From NCBI RefSeq assembly GCF_003932715.1, contig NZ_CP020700.1, forward strand, positions 2,378,501 through 2,442,500: a stretch of 64,000 nucleotides of DNA, written 5' to 3'. Below, piece by piece: positions 36,292 through 44,911 of this stretch. The stretch's first letter is position 1. Every line of letters starts with the position of its first letter. Under the pieces are notes generated by a model. The model was not told the DNA's origin and made no database searches. It was given only the letters and a program-made list of their open reading frames with translations. The translations under genes and the position numbers were made by a program. The DNA comes from Streptomyces tsukubensis. GTDB lineage: Bacteria; Actinomycetota; Actinomycetes; Streptomycetales; Streptomycetaceae.

Positions 36292-36612
36292 TTACTTCGC
36301 AGCCGTGGGGATGCCGGTGACCTTGATCGCCGTGTACTGCTGACGGTGACCCTGGCGACGGCGGTAGCCGGTCTTGTTCTTGTAGCGAAGGATGTCGATC
36401 TTGGCGCCCTTGTGGTGGTCCACGACCTGGGCCTGGACCTTGATGCCGGCCAGCACCCACGGGTCGCTGGTCACGGCGTCGCCGTCGACAACGAGCAGGG
36501 TAGAGAGCTCTACCGTGTCGCCAACCTTGGCGGTGGGGATCTTGTCAACCTCGACGATGTCACCGACAGCAACCTTGTGCTGACGGCCACCGCTGCGCAC
36601 GATGGCGTACAC
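36292..36612 (-). CDS. rplU: 50S ribosomal protein L21 (bL21)
   Basis: 106 residues: '[20 protein letters not shown]' at the start and '[20 protein letters not shown]' near the end. The start is GTG 36612, preceded by AGAGAG. It is the first gene of the rplU-rpmA(-obg) unit; the leader upstream contains two strong hairpins. Confidence 0.98.
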   Translation of the reverse strand: MYAIVRSGGRQHKVAVGDIVEVDKIPTAKVGDTVELSTLLVVDGDAVTSDPWVLAGIKVQAQVVDHHKGAKIDILRYKNKTGYRRRQGHRQQYTAIKVTGIPTAAK

Positions 36613-36661
36613 GCGGATCTCTCTTTCGCTCGGAACGGAAACCCCTGATGCCAGCCGCTCG

Positions 36662-36735
36662 CACGGCCCGGGGGCCGTGACGCTTCCGGATGGATGAGCG
36701 GCCTCTCCGGGCGGTGGTGTCCACCGCCGCCGGAG
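36662..36735 (-). promoter_or_regulatory. rplU leader with two stable hairpins
   Basis: Between rplU and its presumed promoter there are two inverted repeats: CACGGCC/GGCCGTG at 36662-36679 and CTCCGG-GCGGTGG/CCACCGC-CCGGAG at 36705-36735. TTGACC on the minus strand near 36779 could be a -35 box. Leaders that bind ribosomal proteins are known before rplU in other phyla; whether this one does so is unknown. The rest of the 487-base gap (36613-37099) holds the wbpD-like gene promoter and the CGTACG repeat. Confidence 0.45.
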
Positions 36736-36974
36736 GGAGGTGCTCAGGGGCTGGCGTGCAACAGAACACGCCGACGGTCAAGGGTACGGGTCGGCCTCGC
36801 GGGGGGTCAAACCGGGTCCCGCGGCGCGGGCGGACCGGCCCCGTGAGCCCCCTGCCGGGCCCTTCGCCGGAGCCCGGAGGCACCCTCCCGGCCCTGCGCC
36901 GGGACCCGGGGCGGGCGGGACGTATGCTCGCCCATCGGAGCGGGGGCCGCCCCCGCCGGGCCGGTGCGAGACCG

Positions 36975-37007
36975 CGTACGAAGCGTACGAGGCGTACGTC
37001 GCGTACG
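36975..37007. repeat. Four CGTACG palindromes at exact 9-bp spacing
   Basis: CGTACG begins at 36975, 36984, 36993 and 37002, each in the wider word GCGTACG. It lies about 93 bases before the GTG of the sugar N-acetyltransferase gene, where a promoter and operator would be expected. Confidence 0.8.
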
Positions 37008-37099
37008 ACGGACACAGACCGGACGGCGCCCGGCGCGCACGGCCCGTACCGCACCCTCCCGCATCCGTCCGTCCGCATCCATCCGGAAGGCCTTCCACA

Positions 37100-37696
37100 G
37101 TGAACTACAGGGTCCAGCCCACCGCCCAGGTCGCCGAGACCGCCGAGATCGGCGCGGGCAGCAGCGTCTGGGAGCTCGCCCAGATCCGGGAGGACGCGCG
37201 GCTCGGCGAGGGCTGCGTCATCGGGCGCGGCGCCTACGTGGGCACGGGCGTGCGCATGGGCGACAACTGCAAGCTCCAGAACTACTCGCTGGTGTACGAG
37301 CCCGCCGAGCTGGGCAACGGCGTGTTCATCGGCCCCGCCGTGGTCCTCACCAACGACCACTACCCGCGTTCGGTCGACCCGGACTTCCAGCAGAAGCGCG
37401 GCGGCGACTGGGAGGCCGTGGGCGTGAAGATCGCCGACGGCGCCTCCGTCGGCGCCCGCGCGGTCTGTGTGGCCCCGCTGACCATCGGCCGCTGGGCGAT
37501 GGTCGCGGCCGGTGCCGTGGTGACCAAGGACGTTCCGGACTTCGCCCTGGTCGTCGGCGTTCCGGCCCGGCAGATCGGCTGGGTGGGCCACGAGGGCGTC
37601 AAGCTCACCGAGCGGGCCGACGAGCCCGGCGTATGGGAGTGCCCGAAGTCGGGCCGGCTGTACCGCGAGACCGACGGAGTGCTGACCGAGGCCTGA
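37100..37696 (+). CDS. Sugar-nucleotide N-acetyltransferase, left-handed beta-helix (WbpD/WlbB-like)
   Basis: This 198-residue protein is made of hexapeptide repeats ('IGAGSSVWELAQIREDARLG', 'CVIGRGAYVGTGVRMGDNC'), which build a trimeric beta-helix acetyltransferase. The active-site His-bearing loop 'VLTNDHYPRS' and the end 'VVTKDVPDFALVVGVPARQI' match the WbpD/WlbB group, which acetylates the 3-amino group of UDP-2-acetamido-3-amino-glucuronate. GTG 37100 has GGAAGG about 9 bases upstream. The other four enzymes of that route lie at 41-50 kb, which supports this role over a general maltose/galactoside O-acetyltransferase. Confidence 0.85.
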   Translation: MNYRVQPTAQVAETAEIGAGSSVWELAQIREDARLGEGCVIGRGAYVGTGVRMGDNCKLQNYSLVYEPAELGNGVFIGPAVVLTNDHYPRSVDPDFQQKRGGDWEAVGVKIADGASVGARAVCVAPLTIGRWAMVAAGAVVTKDVPDFALVVGVPARQIGWVGHEGVKLTERADEPGVWECPKSGRLYRETDGVLTEA

Positions 37697-37776
37697 TCAC
37701 CGGCCCTTCACCTGCCGTCTTTCCGGCCGCATCGCCGGTCTCCTCCAGCCCTTTCCGGCCCCTTCCCGCGCGACGA

Positions 37777-37811
37777 CCGGGCCCGTACCCATCGGTACGG
37801 GCCCGGTTTTT
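37777..37811 (+). terminator. Terminator of the sugar N-acetyltransferase gene
   Basis: A perfect 13-bp stem CCGGGCCCGTACC with loop CATC followed by TTTTT, 80 bases after the stop codon. This is one of the cleanest intrinsic terminators in the window. Confidence 0.9.
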
Positions 37812-37978
37812 CCTTCTGCAACCCTTTTCTCCACCCGGAAGGGGAAATTCCGCTTCAATGCGCCAGGTCACGGCACGATGACAACGCCTTCCACCTGTCG
37901 GAGCGTGTTTCCGTTGTCTTTAGGATGGCCGGGTTTCCATAAACTCGAACATTCAAACCCAGTAACGAGGCCGATCAC

Positions 37979-39118
37979 GTGTCCCCGACCGACCTTCGGG
38001 TCCCCGATCAGTCAGAGAAGCCAGAGCAGAGCGACGCCCCCGTCGCGCCGGCCGCCGAGCAGCCCGCCAAGAAGGCCGCCGCACCGCGCCTTTACGCCCT
38101 CGACGCCCTCCGGGTGATCGCCGCCGTGGCGGTGCTGCTGTTCCACTTCGCCGGTATCGACAAGGCCACGGACGTCAACTGGGGCGAGAACCCCCGGCAT
38201 CTGTTCCCGGAGCTGTTCCCGTTCGCCAAGTACGGCTCCTACGGCGTCCAGCTCTTCTTCATCATCAGCGGCTTCGTCATCTGCCTCTCGGCCTGGGGCC
38301 GTACCCCCGGCCAGTTCATCAAGGCCCGGTTCCTGCGCCTCTTCCCGGCCTACTGGTTCTCCGTGATCGTCGGTGTCCTCGTCTGGCGGCTGCTGCCCGA
38401 GGACGTCCGCCCGACGCCCACCATCAGCGACTCGCTGACCAACCTGACCATGTTCCAGGTCCCGATGAACGTGCCGCACATCGTCGGCGCCTACTGGACC
38501 CTCTGGATCGAACTCTGCTTCTACCTGGTCTTCCTGGTCGTCCTGATGAAGGAGATCAACTACCAGCGGGTCTACGTCTTCTCCTGGGTCTGGCTGCTGG
38601 CCTCGGTCATAGCCCAGCACAAGGCCACCGGGCTGCCCATCGCCTCCACCATCGCCCCCGCCATGAGCACCGCGCTCTTCGTCTCCGGTATCGCGATGTA
38701 CCTGATCTACCGCTTCGGCCCCGATCTGAAGCTCTGGCTGCTGCTCGGCGGCAGCTGGCTGATCATGCAGAGCGACCTGATGGAGCACGCCGTCAATCTG
38801 CGGGACAACCGCGGCTTCGACCGCGACCCGTGGGTCGTCCTCGCCCTGGTCACCAGCTTCTATCTGATCGTGCTGCTGATCGCGCTGCACAAGCTCGACT
38901 GGCTGAACTGGCGCTGGCTGGCCACCGCGGGCGCCCTGGTCTACCCCCTGTATCTGCTCCACGAGGAGCTGGGCTGGGCCATGATCCGCGAGCTGTACGG
39001 CCCGCTGGGCGCCTGGGCGACCCTGGGAACCACCATCGGAGTGCTGCTGGTGCTCTCCTGGCTGGTGCACCGCTTTGTGGAGCAGCCGTCGGTGCGCTGG
39101 CTCAAGAAGCGGCTCTGA
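37979..39118 (+). CDS. Acyltransferase 3 family membrane protein
   Basis: This 379-residue protein has about ten membrane helices. The family signature 'RLYALDALRVIAAVAVLLFH' (about 37-56) includes the conserved Arg and His; 'GVQLFFIISGFVICLSAWGR', 'RFLRLFPAYWFSV' and 'AYWTLWIELCFYLVF' follow. Members O-acylate exported sugars or antibiotics, usually with acetyl groups taken across the membrane. GTG 37979 starts the frame, and the cytoplasmic N-terminus is about 35 residues and Glu/Ala-rich. It sits inside the glycopolymer island and most likely decorates that polymer. Confidence 0.88.
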   Translation: MSPTDLRVPDQSEKPEQSDAPVAPAAEQPAKKAAAPRLYALDALRVIAAVAVLLFHFAGIDKATDVNWGENPRHLFPELFPFAKYGSYGVQLFFIISGFVICLSAWGRTPGQFIKARFLRLFPAYWFSVIVGVLVWRLLPEDVRPTPTISDSLTNLTMFQVPMNVPHIVGAYWTLWIELCFYLVFLVVLMKEINYQRVYVFSWVWLLASVIAQHKATGLPIASTIAPAMSTALFVSGIAMYLIYRFGPDLKLWLLLGGSWLIMQSDLMEHAVNLRDNRGFDRDPWVVLALVTSFYLIVLLIALHKLDWLNWRWLATAGALVYPLYLLHEELGWAMIRELYGPLGAWATLGTTIGVLLVLSWLVHRFVEQPSVRWLKKRL

Positions 39119-39171
39119 CACCCCGCGGCTCCGGCCGCCCCACGGCCCCCGATCGGGGCCGGGACACGCAG

Positions 39172-39199
39172 AAGGGCCCCGTACCGCTACGGGGCCCTT
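39172..39199. terminator. Bidirectional terminator between acyltransferase and glycosyltransferase genes
   Basis: A perfect 12-bp stem AAGGGCCCCGTA with loop CCGC. It lies between a plus-strand and a minus-strand gene that end toward each other. Confidence 0.85.
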
Positions 39200-39229
39200 C
39201 CGTCGCTCCGGGGGGTGCTCCCCCGGTTC

Positions 39230-40870
39230 TCAGACGCTTGCGGCGTCGGAACCCTTGGTGTTCTTGACGTCCTCGGCCCCGGAGCCGTCCGGCTCCGCCG
39301 GCGAGCGGCGGGGACGGTCCGGCAGCAGTTCGCTGTAGATGCCGTCGATGATCTCCGCCTGCGCCTCCCAGGTCCAGCCCTCCAGGAGGCCCGGCTTCTC
39401 GTACGCGTTCTCGTAGCGCACGGGGTCGGCCAGGACCGCCTTGGTCGCCCGGACGAAGTCCTCGGTGTCCCGGGCGCGGAAGACCTCGCCCTGGCCGGTG
39501 GACTTCACCATGTCGGCCATGGTGCGGATATCGCTGACGATCAGCGGCAGCCGGGCCTGCGAGTACTCGAAGAACTTGTTGCTCAGGGCCAGCTCGTGGT
39601 TGGTCAGATGGTGCAGCGGGCTGACCGCGGCATCGGCGTCGCTGAGGAATTCCGGCACCTGCCAGTGCGGCACGAACGGCAGGAAGTGCACCCGGTCGGC
39701 CACGCCCAGATCGTTGGCGAGCTTCTGGGTGCTCGCGACGGCCTTCATCTTGCCGGGGGTGACCGAGACCAGCGCCACATGCACGTCCGGCAGGGACGGC
39801 AGCCCCTCGATGATCGTCTCCACACCGCGGACCGGGCTGATCCCGCCGACGTACGCCAGCAGGGGCGTCGCGTCGCCGATCCCGCACAGCTCCCGCAGGT
39901 CGCCCAGCGGGGCCGCGCCCTCGACCTCGTCGGCGCCCGGCTTCATCACGGGCGCGTTCAGGACGACGGCGGGCAGCTCGCGCAGCCCGTGGCCCTCCTT
40001 GAGCATCTCCGCCAGCGAGGGCGAGACGGTGATCACGGCGTCCGCGAAGACGGCGTGCTCCTTCTCCCACGCCACATGGCCCGGCAGCCAGCGGCCGTGG
40101 TACTCGGGCAGCCCGGGGACGAACTCGTGCGCGTCCCACACCAGCTTCACCGGACGGCCCTTGGCCCGGGCCCGGACCGCAGCCCGGGCGCCGACGCCCA
40201 GCATCTTGAAGTCGTGGGCGTGGATCAGATCGGGCTGGAGATCGTCGATGTGCTTGGCGAAGGCCAGCTCGAAGTCCCAGAGGTTCGGCATCAGCCGACG
40301 CCAGGAGCGCTCACCGAGCAGCTTCGACCACAGGGCGGTGACCGTACGGTCCAGCGGGGCGGTCAGCGGATTGCGCTGCTTGTGCAGCAGCCGGGTCTCC
40401 CGGGCACGCAGGGCGACCCACTTGCTGAAGACCTTGGCGCTGACCCGCGGCACCAGCAGCCGGGCCTTGGAGCCGCCGGCGCTGTTGCCGGGGTGCCCGG
40501 CCTCGGACGCCCTTATCGCGGCCTGCCGGAACGCCAGGTCGGAGCGCCACGCCTTGGCGGCCTGGACGCGGTAGCGGGCCACCTGCTGGGAACGGTAGGC
40601 CAGTGGACGGCGCAGCAGCGGGCGCCGGAGGTCGTGCCGGCGCGGCTCCAGATGCGCCGGCTTCGGGATCAGCCTCACCTCGGCGTCGCCCAGCTTCCAC
40701 TTCTGCATCTTGACCGTGGGCGAAACACCGAAGAGAACAACGTCCCAGCCTGCTTCGGCGGCCGATCGGGCCGCTTTCTGCACTCGGGAGTCCCCCTTGA
40801 CGCCGTTGTCGACCAGCATGACGACCCGCCCCCGGGTCTCCCGTGACGGGGTCGCGCTGTCGGGCTTCAT
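39230..40870 (-). CDS. GT4-type glycosyltransferase
   Basis: This 546-residue GT-B protein begins 'VVMLVDNGVKGDSRVQKAAR'. It has a basic insertion of about 100 residues, then 'LIHAHDFKMLGVGARAA' and 'VITVSPSLAEMLKEGHG', and a donor domain with 'LAYVGGISPVRGVETIIEGL' and 'SNKFFEYSQARLPLIVSDI'. It is probably cytosolic or membrane-associated through the basic insertion. The N-terminus and the 'VTVSP.LAEML' region are clearly related to the first half of the protein encoded at 42227-44833, so the two arose by duplication. ATG 40870 is the start. It stands alone on the minus strand between two plus-strand island genes. Confidence 0.86.
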   Translation of the reverse strand: MKPDSATPSRETRGRVVMLVDNGVKGDSRVQKAARSAAEAGWDVVLFGVSPTVKMQKWKLGDAEVRLIPKPAHLEPRRHDLRRPLLRRPLAYRSQQVARYRVQAAKAWRSDLAFRQAAIRASEAGHPGNSAGGSKARLLVPRVSAKVFSKWVALRARETRLLHKQRNPLTAPLDRTVTALWSKLLGERSWRRLMPNLWDFELAFAKHIDDLQPDLIHAHDFKMLGVGARAAVRARAKGRPVKLVWDAHEFVPGLPEYHGRWLPGHVAWEKEHAVFADAVITVSPSLAEMLKEGHGLRELPAVVLNAPVMKPGADEVEGAAPLGDLRELCGIGDATPLLAYVGGISPVRGVETIIEGLPSLPDVHVALVSVTPGKMKAVASTQKLANDLGVADRVHFLPFVPHWQVPEFLSDADAAVSPLHHLTNHELALSNKFFEYSQARLPLIVSDIRTMADMVKSTGQGEVFRARDTEDFVRATKAVLADPVRYENAYEKPGLLEGWTWEAQAEIIDGIYSELLPDRPRRSPAEPDGSGAEDVKNTKGSDAASV

Positions 40871-40962
40871 GTACGCGCCTTTCCTGACGTCCTCGGTCCC
40901 GGACCGATACGGATGTGGACGGTCGAGTTTACCGCGCGCCCCACCGTCACCCGTTCTCCGCC

Positions 40963-40991
40963 TTGACAGCGCGGCACGTACTATCGCGATG
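40963..40991 (+). promoter_or_regulatory. Possible promoter of the UDP-sugar 2-epimerase gene
   Basis: TTGACA at 40963-40968 is a perfect -35 box about 62 bases before the GTG start. The matching -10 is poor: TATCGC lies 13 bases on, and GCGATG lies at 17. The position is right for a promoter, but the weak -10 keeps this uncertain. Confidence 0.35.
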
Positions 40992-41029
40992 CGCAAGACC
41001 ACGTCCGCATCCTCAAGGAGTAGAGCAAC

Positions 41030-42130
41030 GTGAAGGTCCTCAGTGTCGTCGGGGCACGCCCGCAACTGGTGAAGCTGGCGCCGATCGCCGCCGCCTTCGC
41101 CGGTACCGACCACGAGCACGTCATCGTGCACACCGGGCAGCACTACGACGCCGATCTGTCCGACGTCTTCTTCTCCGGCCTGGGCATCCCGGACCCCGAT
41201 GTCCATCTGGGGGTCGGCTCCGGCAGCCACGGTGTCCAGACGGGTGCGGTCCTCGCCGCGATGGACAAGGTCCTGGAGGAGCAGCGTCCCGACTGGGTCC
41301 TGGTCTACGGCGACACCAACTCCACCGTCGCGGGCGCCCTGTCCGCCGTGAAGATGCACCTCCCGGTGGCCCATCTGGAGGCCGGTCTGCGCTCCTTCAA
41401 CCGGCGGATGCCCGAGGAGCACAACCGGGTCCTGACCGACCACTGTGCCGATCTGCTGCTCGCCCCCACCGAGGAGGCCGTACGCCACCTGGCCAACGAG
41501 GGGCTCGCCGAGCGCACCCGGCTCTCCGGCGATGTGATGGTCGACATCTGCCTGCGCATCCGGGACGCCGTGCTCGCCGGTGAGCACCCCGCGCCCGTCC
41601 TGCCCGAGGGCATCGACCCGGCGCAGCCGTTCCTGCTGGCGACCCTGCACCGTCCCGACAACACCGACGACCCGGCCCGGCTGGCGGCGATCGTCGAATC
41701 GCTGGCCGGGCTGCCGGTGCCGGTGGCCCTGCTCGCGCACCCGCGGCTGGTCGCCCGTGCCGAGGAGCACGGCATCGAGCTGAACCAGGGTTCGGTCCAT
41801 GTCGGCCGCCCGCTGCCGTACGCCGGTCTGGTCGCCGCGGTCCTCGCGTCCTCCGGTGTGGTCACCGACTCCGGCGGCCTCCAGAAGGAGACGTTCCTGC
41901 TGGAGCGCGCCTGCACCACCATCCGCCCGGAGACCGAGTGGTCGGAGACGCTGGAGGGCGGCTGGAACGTCCTCGTACCGGATCCGCATCTGCTGGACGC
42001 CGACGCGTGGGCGAAGACCGCCACCCGGCCCGCGCCGGGCACCGAGCGCGGCACTCCGTACGGTGACGGCACGGCCGCCCGCCGGGTCGTCGAGCTGCTG
42101 GCCGAGGCGCACGAGGCCCGTACCGTCTGA
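41030..42130 (+). CDS. UDP-N-acetylhexosamine 2-epimerase (WbpI/WecB family)
   Basis: This 366-residue cytosolic enzyme inverts C2 of a UDP-2-acetamido sugar by elimination and re-addition of UDP. It has 'VVGARPQLVKLAPIAAAF', 'VHTGQHYDADLSDVFFSGLG', 'VYGDTNSTVAGALSA', 'HLEAGLRSFNRRMPEEHNR' and 'DSGGLQKETFLL'. The GARPQ and LRSFN-RMPEE-NR-LTD words resemble WbpI/WlbD, which act on UDP-GlcNAc3NAcA, rather than WecB with GTRPE. GTG 41030 has AAGGAG at good spacing. With dehydrogenases and aminotransferase nearby, the predicted product is UDP-ManNAc3NAcA. Confidence 0.9.
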   Translation: MKVLSVVGARPQLVKLAPIAAAFAGTDHEHVIVHTGQHYDADLSDVFFSGLGIPDPDVHLGVGSGSHGVQTGAVLAAMDKVLEEQRPDWVLVYGDTNSTVAGALSAVKMHLPVAHLEAGLRSFNRRMPEEHNRVLTDHCADLLLAPTEEAVRHLANEGLAERTRLSGDVMVDICLRIRDAVLAGEHPAPVLPEGIDPAQPFLLATLHRPDNTDDPARLAAIVESLAGLPVPVALLAHPRLVARAEEHGIELNQGSVHVGRPLPYAGLVAAVLASSGVVTDSGGLQKETFLLERACTTIRPETEWSETLEGGWNVLVPDPHLLDADAWAKTATRPAPGTERGTPYGDGTAARRVVELLAEAHEARTV

Positions 42131-42158
42131 GCCCTGCCGAGCCCGGTCCGCGGACGGC

Positions 42159-42205
42159 AACGGCTCCGGCCCCCGCACCACGACGGTGCGGGGGCCGGAG
42201 CCGTT
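42159..42205. terminator. Bidirectional terminator between 2-epimerase and glycosyltransferase genes
   Basis: A perfect 21-bp stem (arms 42159-42179 and 42185-42205) with a 5-base loop. It lies between two genes that end toward each other. Confidence 0.88.
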
Positions 42206-42226
42206 GTACGGCCCGCTGGGCGGGGC

Positions 42227-44833
42227 TCAGCGCGGGGTGAGGAAGCTGCTCAGCGCGGCCACCGTGGCGGTCCCGTCGTGGTACTCACGGGCGAAGGCGG
42301 CCGAGTCCCGGCCGATCTGCGCCGTGGCCTCCCGGTCGTCCAGCAGCCGCTCCAGCTCGGCGCCGAGCGTCTGCGGGGTGGCGTTGACGATCGGCGGCAC
42401 CACACCGCAGGCGTCCAGGGACTCCTGGTCGAGGTAGGCGATGACGGGCCGGCCGGCCGCCATGCCCTCGCAGGCGAAGGTGCCGTACGTACCGATGGCG
42501 AACTGGTCGATCACGATGTCCGCGTCCATCATCATCGAGCGGACCGTGGACCACGAGACGCCCTCGGCGAGCTGGAACTCGATGATCCCGCGGGAGTCGA
42601 GGTCTTCGAGGAGCGGCAGGATCCGGTCCGTGCCCTTGGACCAGCGGGCCGACGGGGCGTGCAGCACCTTCGGCCGCTTGCGCTCCATCACCGGGCGGTC
42701 ACTGGCCCAGGCCTTGACGTCGACGACCAGCGGCGTCCAGGTCGCCATCGGCAGGTCGAGCAGCAGGTCAGGGGTGGTGACGAAGACCGGGAGGTCGGCC
42801 GTCTCCGCGATCCGGCGGTTCTGCGTCGCCAGCCGGGTCAGCTCCTCCTCGTACCCGTCGGGGGCGTCGAGGAAGAGGGAGTACGGATTGCGCTCGCGGT
42901 GCATCTCGGGGTTGCGGACCTCGGAGCCGTGCGCGAGGAGCGCGACCTTGATCCCGTGGTGCCGCAGGGCCGCCAGATCGCCCTCGATGCTGTTGCCGTT
43001 CAGTCCGCCGAAGACCGGGCGGAAGGCGTCTGCGATGAGGTGGGTGTAGCGCCGGACGGTCCGCTGCACCAGCTCCAGCCGTACGTCCAGATTCCGCAGG
43101 GCCACCAGGTCGATGTAGACGTCGGCCGGATAGTCGTGCTTCTGGTTCGCGGCCCGGTGCTTGACCACCTCGGCCGAGACGTCGTCCCGCTCCTTGGTGA
43201 TCGCCGTGGCGTAGGCGGCGAGCTGGCCGGCGAAGTTGGCGGGGGCGAGCCCCAGTTTGATGGGTGTGGCACTCAGCGGACGCCAGTCGCGGTCGAGCTG
43301 CTCGACGACGGCCGCCTTCGGGCCGGCGACCCGGCGCTCCTCGGCGTTCCACACCGGGCCCTCGTCGGGCGCGCCCGGCTTCTTCCCGGAGATCTCGGTG
43401 TAGAGGTCCAGCAGCACCTGCGACTGGTGCTCCCACGAATGCTCGGTCAGCAGCGCGTCGTTGATGTTCTTGCGCAGCAGCTCGCGGTCTGCGGTGGCCC
43501 GCTTGACCGCGGCGACGAACGAGTCGACGTCCTCGGCGGTGAAGACCTCGCCGACCCCGTGGGTGCGGACGAACTCACTCATCGACTTGATGTCGCTGGT
43601 GATGATCGGCAGCCGGGCGTGCAGATACTCGGCCGCCTTGGTGGGCAGCGAGTTCTCCACGTTCGGGATCCGGTGGAACGGGGTCAGTCCCAGGTCCGCG
43701 CTGGACAGATAGTCCGGCACCTCGTGCTGGGGGACGTACGGCACGACGTGGACGCGGTGGCGCACGCCCAGCTCGGTGGCCTGCTTCTGGAGTTCGGTCA
43801 GCCCGGCGGTCACCCGGCCGGAGACCAGCGCCAGATGGTGGTCGGGCAGGTGGACCAGGGCCTCGACGGCGGTGGCGACACCGCGGTCCGGGGCGATCCA
43901 GCCCGCGTACACCATCAGCGGAACGTCCTCGTCGAGCCCGCAGGCCGCCCGTACGGAGACCCGGCCGGCCGCCTCGCCGACGACTCCGCGGATCGGGGCG
44001 TTGCGCACCACGGCGGGGGTCTTCGGCAGCTTGTGGTCGGCGCGCAGCATCTCGGCCAGCTCCGGCGAGACCGTCACCACGGCGTCGGCCTTGCCGATGA
44101 ATTCGGCCTCGACGGCCGGGAAGGCGGTTCTCATGGCGGGCTTGGGCCAGTCTATGCCCGCGACGTACTCATGGGAGTCGTACAGCCAGCGGCAGGTCAG
44201 ACCACGGGCCCGCAGCCGGGCCGCGGCCCGCGCCGCAGTGTGGATCATCGTGATGTCGTTGGCGTGGATGACATCCGGCGCCAGTTCCTCGATGAAGGGG
44301 CCGAAGGCGAGGTCGAGGTCGAGCAGCGCCGGCCAGTCCTCCCGCCAGTTCCCGCGGGGCTCGGCGGACTTGCGCCGCTGCTCCCAGCGGTAGGCCCGGA
44401 CCCGGAACTGGTGCGCGCTGCGCCGCGCGTGCACCCATGCCTTCATACCCGCGGCCGTCACCTCGGCCACCGACGAGTCTCCGAGGTAGCCGATCCTGGT
44501 GGTCTGCTCCCGTACCCACGCCCGGTGGGCGTCACGGAGCTGGGCGAGGGCGGCGCCGTCGCTGATGCCCCACTGGGTCACCCGGGCCCGCAGTCCGCCG
44601 CGCCCGGTCTTGGCCGTCACCCGGCGCTCCATGCGGTTGGCCACCGGCAGGCGGACCACCTTCACCGGACCGAACCAGGAGTGTTCGGGCTTCTTCGTGG
44701 TGCCCCGTCCGATCAGGGTGACGTCCCAGCCCGCGCCCGCCGCCGCCAGAGCGGTCTTCTGCACCCGGGAATCCCCCGTGATTCCGTTGGCGACGATGAC
44801 GGCCAGTTTCGGCCGGGTGCCAGAGGTAGACAT
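42227..44833 (-). CDS. Two-domain glycosyltransferase (tandem GT-B units)
   Basis: About 868 residues. The first half is a GT4-like unit ('AVIVANGITGDSRVQKTAL', 'VVTVSPELAEMLRADHK', 'LMVYAGWIAPDRGVATAVEA', 'LPTKAAEYLHARLPIITSDI'), related to the protein encoded at 39230-40870. A linker (about 500-560) leads to a second GT-B-like unit with 'FGGLNGNSIEGDLAALRHHG', 'VLHAPSARWSKGTDRILPLL' and 'YGTFACEGMAAGRPVIAYLD'. Two transferase activities in one chain would add two sugars in sequence. ATG 44833 has AAGGA upstream. It is the last gene of the minus-strand unit that begins with the aminotransferase gene. Confidence 0.84.
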   Translation of the reverse strand: MSTSGTRPKLAVIVANGITGDSRVQKTALAAAGAGWDVTLIGRGTTKKPEHSWFGPVKVVRLPVANRMERRVTAKTGRGGLRARVTQWGISDGAALAQLRDAHRAWVREQTTRIGYLGDSSVAEVTAAGMKAWVHARRSAHQFRVRAYRWEQRRKSAEPRGNWREDWPALLDLDLAFGPFIEELAPDVIHANDITMIHTAARAAARLRARGLTCRWLYDSHEYVAGIDWPKPAMRTAFPAVEAEFIGKADAVVTVSPELAEMLRADHKLPKTPAVVRNAPIRGVVGEAAGRVSVRAACGLDEDVPLMVYAGWIAPDRGVATAVEALVHLPDHHLALVSGRVTAGLTELQKQATELGVRHRVHVVPYVPQHEVPDYLSSADLGLTPFHRIPNVENSLPTKAAEYLHARLPIITSDIKSMSEFVRTHGVGEVFTAEDVDSFVAAVKRATADRELLRKNINDALLTEHSWEHQSQVLLDLYTEISGKKPGAPDEGPVWNAEERRVAGPKAAVVEQLDRDWRPLSATPIKLGLAPANFAGQLAAYATAITKERDDVSAEVVKHRAANQKHDYPADVYIDLVALRNLDVRLELVQRTVRRYTHLIADAFRPVFGGLNGNSIEGDLAALRHHGIKVALLAHGSEVRNPEMHRERNPYSLFLDAPDGYEEELTRLATQNRRIAETADLPVFVTTPDLLLDLPMATWTPLVVDVKAWASDRPVMERKRPKVLHAPSARWSKGTDRILPLLEDLDSRGIIEFQLAEGVSWSTVRSMMMDADIVIDQFAIGTYGTFACEGMAAGRPVIAYLDQESLDACGVVPPIVNATPQTLGAELERLLDDREATAQIGRDSAAFAREYHDGTATVAALSSFLTPR

Positions 44834-44864
44834 ATCCGAATCCTTACACATCGAGACAGCTTGT

Positions 44865-44896
44865 TGGCCCGGCCACACACCTGTGCGGCCGGGCCA
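44865..44896. other. Intercistronic hairpin before the two-domain glycosyltransferase gene
   Basis: Arms TGGCCCGGCC and GGCCGGGCCA with a loop of about 12 bases lie in the 78-base gap between the dehydrogenase stop and the glycosyltransferase start. There is no T-run. It could stabilise the upstream message or stop part of transcription. Confidence 0.55.
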
Positions 44897-44911
44897 GCTC
44901 GTACGCAGGTG

